Below are positions 8,908-11,220 of a stretch of DNA of 11,220 bases, piece by piece (the first letter of the stretch is position 1; each line of letters opens with the position of its first letter). Location: assembly GCA_032353305.1 (NCBI GenBank), contig JAUCNG010378260.1, positions 1 to 11,220 of the forward strand, read 5' to 3'. The notes below the pieces were generated by a model. It was not told the DNA's origin. It worked only from the letters and a program-made list of their open reading frames with translations, and did no database searches. This stretch comes from Cephalothrix spiralis. Lineage: Eukaryota > Nemertea > Palaeonemertea > Archinemertea > Cephalotrichidae. The translations under genes were made by a program, and so were the position numbers.

Positions 8908-9372
8908 AATTTTATTTTAAAAATGCATCTTCTTTAAATGAGGCAGAACAATAAAATCTTTATATAAGATCATAATAATGATCTATAATATCATGCATGC
9001 ATAGGAATCAGTACCGGTAAGTTAAAATCCCACAAGTCTCTGGGGAGGGAATTATATTTTTTGCACTTTCAAAAGTCACAATTACAAAATATTATTTAAA
9101 ATACAGTTGAAAATATGTATAAAGAATATAAGATAAAATCCTTTGTGGATTGCACTCGGCTAAAGGATCGCAAGTTGACTATGCAGATTGCATGGCCGAA
9201 ATACTGGGCTCAGGTATATATAAATAGTAAAACTGGGTTTGGCCGATATATATCATAAAAGATTTCTTTGCTATATATGAGATCATATGATACATGCTAT
9301 TAAAAATATATCTAAATGATTTGTAAGACTCGCAGTCCTATAATATTCAACAATTTTCACGATTTTGACTTT

Positions 9373-9483
9373 AACACCGGCCGACGTTTTGTTCTTCATT
9401 TCGATATAGCCTAGAAAAAAAGTCGGCGGCGAAAGAAAAAATAATATTGAAGTTTTCTTTCGATTTTTATTTTCGTCGGTGGT
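9373..9483. repeat. CGG-rich palindromic patch B, at the 3' end of the SLC49-like gene
   Basis: CCGGCCGACGTTTTG at the left and TTTTCGTCGGTGG at the right are roughly inverted. Inside are GTCGGCGGCG and a perfect 10-bp hairpin, CGAAAGAAAA (9430-9439) with TTTTCTTTCG (9453-9462). Shares words with patch A. It overlaps the distal poly(A) hexamer of the transporter. Confidence 0.5.
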
Positions 9484-9488
9484 TTATT
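9466..9488 (-). promoter_or_regulatory. Tandem poly(A) signal hexamers for the SLC49-like gene
   Basis: Two AATAAA hexamers on the minus strand, at 9483-9488 and 9466-9471, lie about 80 and 100 bases after the TGA at 9569. Spacing and strand fit cleavage signals of the transporter transcript. In an AT-rich region such hexamers also occur by chance. The distal copy lies inside the CGG-rich patch at 9373-9483. Confidence 0.5.
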
Positions 9489-9568
9489 AAAAACCGATTA
9501 ACAAAATAATCCTTTATAATAACAAAAATGTTGCAGATCAATATACAAAATTCGAGGTTAAAATATCA

Positions 9569-9687
9569 TCAAGTATCCACCCCAAGTTCATCAACAGAAA
9601 GTCTATTATATCCTGCTCTCAGTGCAATAAGTAACGGAATAGAAACTGCCATACACCCTCCAAATAACCAATTCATCCAATCAGTAG
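9569..9687 (-). CDS. SLC49A4: SLC49-like transporter terminal exon C (TM12, tail, stop)
   Basis: A 119-base exon, acceptor TTTTTTCTTGTATTTCAG, 38 codons and TGA at 9569-9571. It completes a Ser codon and reads TDWMNWLFGGC, then a hydrophobic stretch, then RAGYNRLSVDELGVDT. This matches the end of SLC49A4 in both position and length. No ATG-initiated open frame on this strand reveals it, and the opposite strand carries a longer 89-codon open frame over the same bases, so a naive ORF call would pick the wrong strand. Confidence 0.85.
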
Positions 9688-11200
9688 CTGAAATACAAGA
9701 AAAAAACTTTGTACATGTACTTAACGATCAAGGAGATGACAATTTATATTTATATTCAGTTTCTATCTTAAATATAATGCTGAGGAAATTTCGGTGAGAA
9801 ATAATGCATTAAGATCAGATTGATCATAAATCTGACGTTTTAAATTTTAAAAAGATAATATCTCAAGTCCAATGCCATCCAACTTAAAAATAATCTGACA
9901 GAAATAGTTTCCTGTGAGAAGTAACTTATTGGTTGCATTCATGCATTGGCATAACAAAATAAATGATAAAAAATTGATTTCAAATAAAACAAAATGGAAT
10001 TTGAAACAGAGCAGAGTGGAATTAATACGCTTACATGGAATCTAGTTTGACAAGAGAGAAGAAAATGAGGGGGGGGGATATTTCCGCATTGAGTAATTAC
10101 GTCCTTTTTACGAGACTAATAACTTGTTGTCAAGCATATAATTTAAATGATCTAAAACAAATTTATCTTAATAAGACAAAAAGATTCTCACTTCAAGTTG
10201 CATTTGCAGTGAAAATTTTGGAATAAAAGATAACACTAGGAATAAAGTTCATAAACTCTGTTTGACTAGGAATATACTCTACAAACTCATTTTGTTGTAT
10301 TTTTAATGATAAAATATACTTACACAAATTTGGAACAAAAAATACTGATAAGAATAAAACACTCATAAAATTGAATACAAAAGTTATGAGACCAGATGAT
10401 AAAGCTTCAGATACTGGATATCCAATTTCGCAACCAATTTCTAGGTAAAGTGGAGATGCAGCAGACAGGAGGGCAATGCACGATATCACAGATATGTAGA
10501 GGTTCGCTGAAAGGCAAAAAGCTAATCTAAAAACATTTATAGAAATGAGAAAATACCAAAGCATTAGGAGAATTTGCTGTGTAAAGTACACAACAGTAGT
10601 TGTCCGGAGTGCTAAAAAAGCCCCCAACGTATAACCATTTTATGTACCAGTAGCACTAAACGGAACAAAAATGCCGTTTTTTGTCGAACTATCCGTAGGT
10701 ACATGAAGTTGAGAAACTTAAATCATGACTCCCGATCAAATCCACTTCACTTCATACGACGGGCGTCAGGTGCTTTCTCGAGTAGCCACAGACAGTCCAT
10801 TTACCCGTATCATAATCTATTTTTTAGATACCGATTATAGTCGGGTTTACTCCCGAAGGAGGGACAGCATCCTACTCTACGTTTTACGTGTCTGAGTTGC
10901 CGGATTTTTGACAGGTTGTTTGATGAACGTCCGATGTTTCGGTGATCGGAGGAACTTAAATTACTCGTCAGTCAGTGCCCTAATAAAATATAATGATAAA
11001 CGCGAAGTTGATAAATTCGATTATTTGCAAAATAGATCCTCAAATTAAAATTTAGTTCTGACAAAAAATTTAATGACTTACGTTTGGTAAGTGGTAAATA
11101 TCCAACTGTCATTAAAACAACCCACCAGCAGAATCCAGTACTAAGTACATTTATGATTAACAACATCATTTTCATTCGTCTTTGAAATTCATCTGCTAAC
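9569..11200 (-). CDS. SLC49A4: SLC49-family MFS transporter, DIRC2/SLC49A4-like, C-terminal three exons (partial)
   Basis: Join, minus strand: 11200-11082, 10506-10324, 9687-9569, giving 139 full residues of the C-terminus; the N-terminal two thirds lie right of the window. SLC49 proteins are 12-helix major facilitator carriers; SLC49A4 (DIRC2) is lysosomal and has been linked to pyridoxine export, while its FLVCR relatives carry choline or haem. Seen in order: LADEFQRRMK, the charged loop before TM9; TM9 (MMLLIINVL to LMTV); TM10 ending in the family signature SPLYLEIGCEIGYPVSE; TM11 (GLITFVFNFMSVLFL); TM12 starting DWMNWLFGG; and a short tail YNRLSVDELGVDT before TGA. The DWMNW...G and YNRL...D pattern fits SLC49A4 better than FLVCR1/2. 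The substrate in this organism is not inferable. Confidence 0.82.
9688..10323 (-). other. SLC49A4: SLC49-like intron B-C
   Basis: A 636-base GT-AG intron. It carries family 2 copy b and a G9 run at 10069-10077; otherwise AT-rich without features. Confidence 0.8.
10081..10119 (+). repeat. Dispersed repeat family 2, copy b
   Basis: TTTCCGCATTGAGTAATTAC then GTCCTTTTTACGAGACTAA, the same core as 2641-2677 with three extra bases after GAGTAA. It lies in the SLC49-like intron B-C, right after a run of nine G at 10069-10077. Confidence 0.65.
10324..10506 (-). CDS. SLC49A4: SLC49-like transporter exon B (TM10 and TM11)
   Basis: A 183-base exon with acceptor CTTTTTGCCTTTCAG and donor TTTGT|GTAAGTAT. 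It starts by completing a Pro codon, reads NLYISVISCIALL and onward, holds the signature PLYLEIGCEIGYPVSEALSS, and ends FFVPNL plus one base. An alternative in-frame acceptor (TTTTTTAG) at 10612 would add 35 codons; I rejected it as the main form because it inserts an extra hydrophobic stretch between TM9 and TM10. Read-through past the donor runs to a stop at 10193 with no family match. Confidence 0.85.
10507..11081 (-). other. SLC49A4: SLC49-like intron A-B
   Basis: A 575-base GT-AG intron containing repeat family 1 copy b. The stretch 10507-10611 has no stop in the transporter frame, so an alternative acceptor at 10612 could add 35 codons. Confidence 0.75.
10801..10903 (+). repeat. Dispersed repeat family 1, copy b (in SLC49-like intron A-B)
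   Basis: Second copy of the family seen at 2357-2460, with ATAATCTATTTTTTAGATAC, then CGATTATAGTCGGG and CCCGAAGGAGGGACAG. The following GAACGTCCGATGTTTCG at 10925-10941 resembles GACGTCCAATGTTTCG at 1970-1985, hinting at a further decayed relative in PNKP intron 3. Confidence 0.75.
11082..11200 (-). CDS. SLC49A4: SLC49-like transporter exon A (loop 8-9 and TM9)
   Basis: A 119-base exon with acceptor ATATTTTTATAG and donor AAAC|GTAAGT. It has one incoming base, 39 codons, and one outgoing base. LADEFQRRMK resembles the second MFS motif-A-type loop; it is followed by one hydrophobic segment containing GFCWWVVLM, then GYLPLTK. The frame would run on through the donor to a stop at 10972, but that tail lacks family similarity and the donor is strong. 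Confidence 0.82.
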
Positions 11201-11220
11201 CTATAAAAATATTGTTTTAT

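Larger units (their letters stand above)
5855..9465. other. Intergenic spacer between SLC49-like 3' end and PNKP 5' end
   Basis: About 3.6 kb with no supported protein or RNA gene on either strand. It should include the PNKP promoter and 5' UTR, but I see no decisive TATA or other element. It contains the T-rich array (6110-6400), two tandem duplications, the CGG-rich patches, and an open frame at 7153-7389 with no recognisable family. The parts 7440-7800 and 8400-8760 are less AT-rich and look like old repeat fragments of unknown family, including AGGCCTAGGCCTA at 8489-8501. Confidence 0.6.

Noticed and set aside
9528-9797. Plus-strand 89-codon open frame beginning MLQINIQ.
   Set aside because: It is antisense to the well-supported last exon of the SLC49-like gene on the minus strand.
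1-11220. tRNA, rRNA, CRISPR arrays, bacterial operon signals, viral or transposase genes.
   Set aside because: No A/B-box pair with cloverleaf, no regular spacer array, and no recognisable transposase, reverse transcriptase or viral motifs on either strand.

Overview
This is an AT-rich eukaryotic window. Its genes are split by spliceosomal introns and surrounded by degenerate repeats, so bacterial or phage readings do not fit. The proteins (a polynucleotide kinase/phosphatase with an N-terminal FHA domain and an SLC49-type transporter) point to an invertebrate metazoan. I cannot name the phylum from sequence alone.

Two protein genes can be supported, both on the minus strand in head-to-tail order and both incomplete. 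At the right edge (11200 down to 9569) are the last three coding exons of an SLC49-family major facilitator transporter, most like SLC49A4/DIRC2. They encode TM9 to TM12 and the natural stop codon. Its final exon lies opposite an 89-codon plus-strand open frame that is only a shadow. From 5854 down to 495 are the first four coding exons of PNKP, the bifunctional polynucleotide 5'-kinase/3'-phosphatase of DNA strand-break repair. They encode the FHA domain, an unusually long Lys/Asp/Ser-rich linker built partly from an 11-residue tandem repeat, and the first half of the HAD phosphatase domain. The rest of the phosphatase and all of the kinase domain must lie to the left of base 1.

In both genes every exon junction keeps frame and restores the family alignment across the splice. 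One PNKP intron (4911-5730) uses a GC rather than GT donor. The introns and the 3.6 kb intergenic spacer carry repeats: a fold-back element with inverted 15-17 bp arrays whose edge sits about 15 bases from a PNKP splice donor, at least two dispersed repeat families present in introns of both genes, degenerate TTTTAGGAG and GGATTTTTT arrays, two CGGCGG-rich palindromic patches, and two tandem duplications with a period near 51-52 bp.

The two genes have no obvious functional link, since one product is nuclear and the other an organelle or plasma membrane transporter. I found no rRNA, tRNA, CRISPR or complete transposase gene. I do not see a clear new biological system. The most notable items are the GC-AG intron, the expanding coding repeat with its adjacent PCNA-binding-like motif, and the fold-back element beside the splice site.
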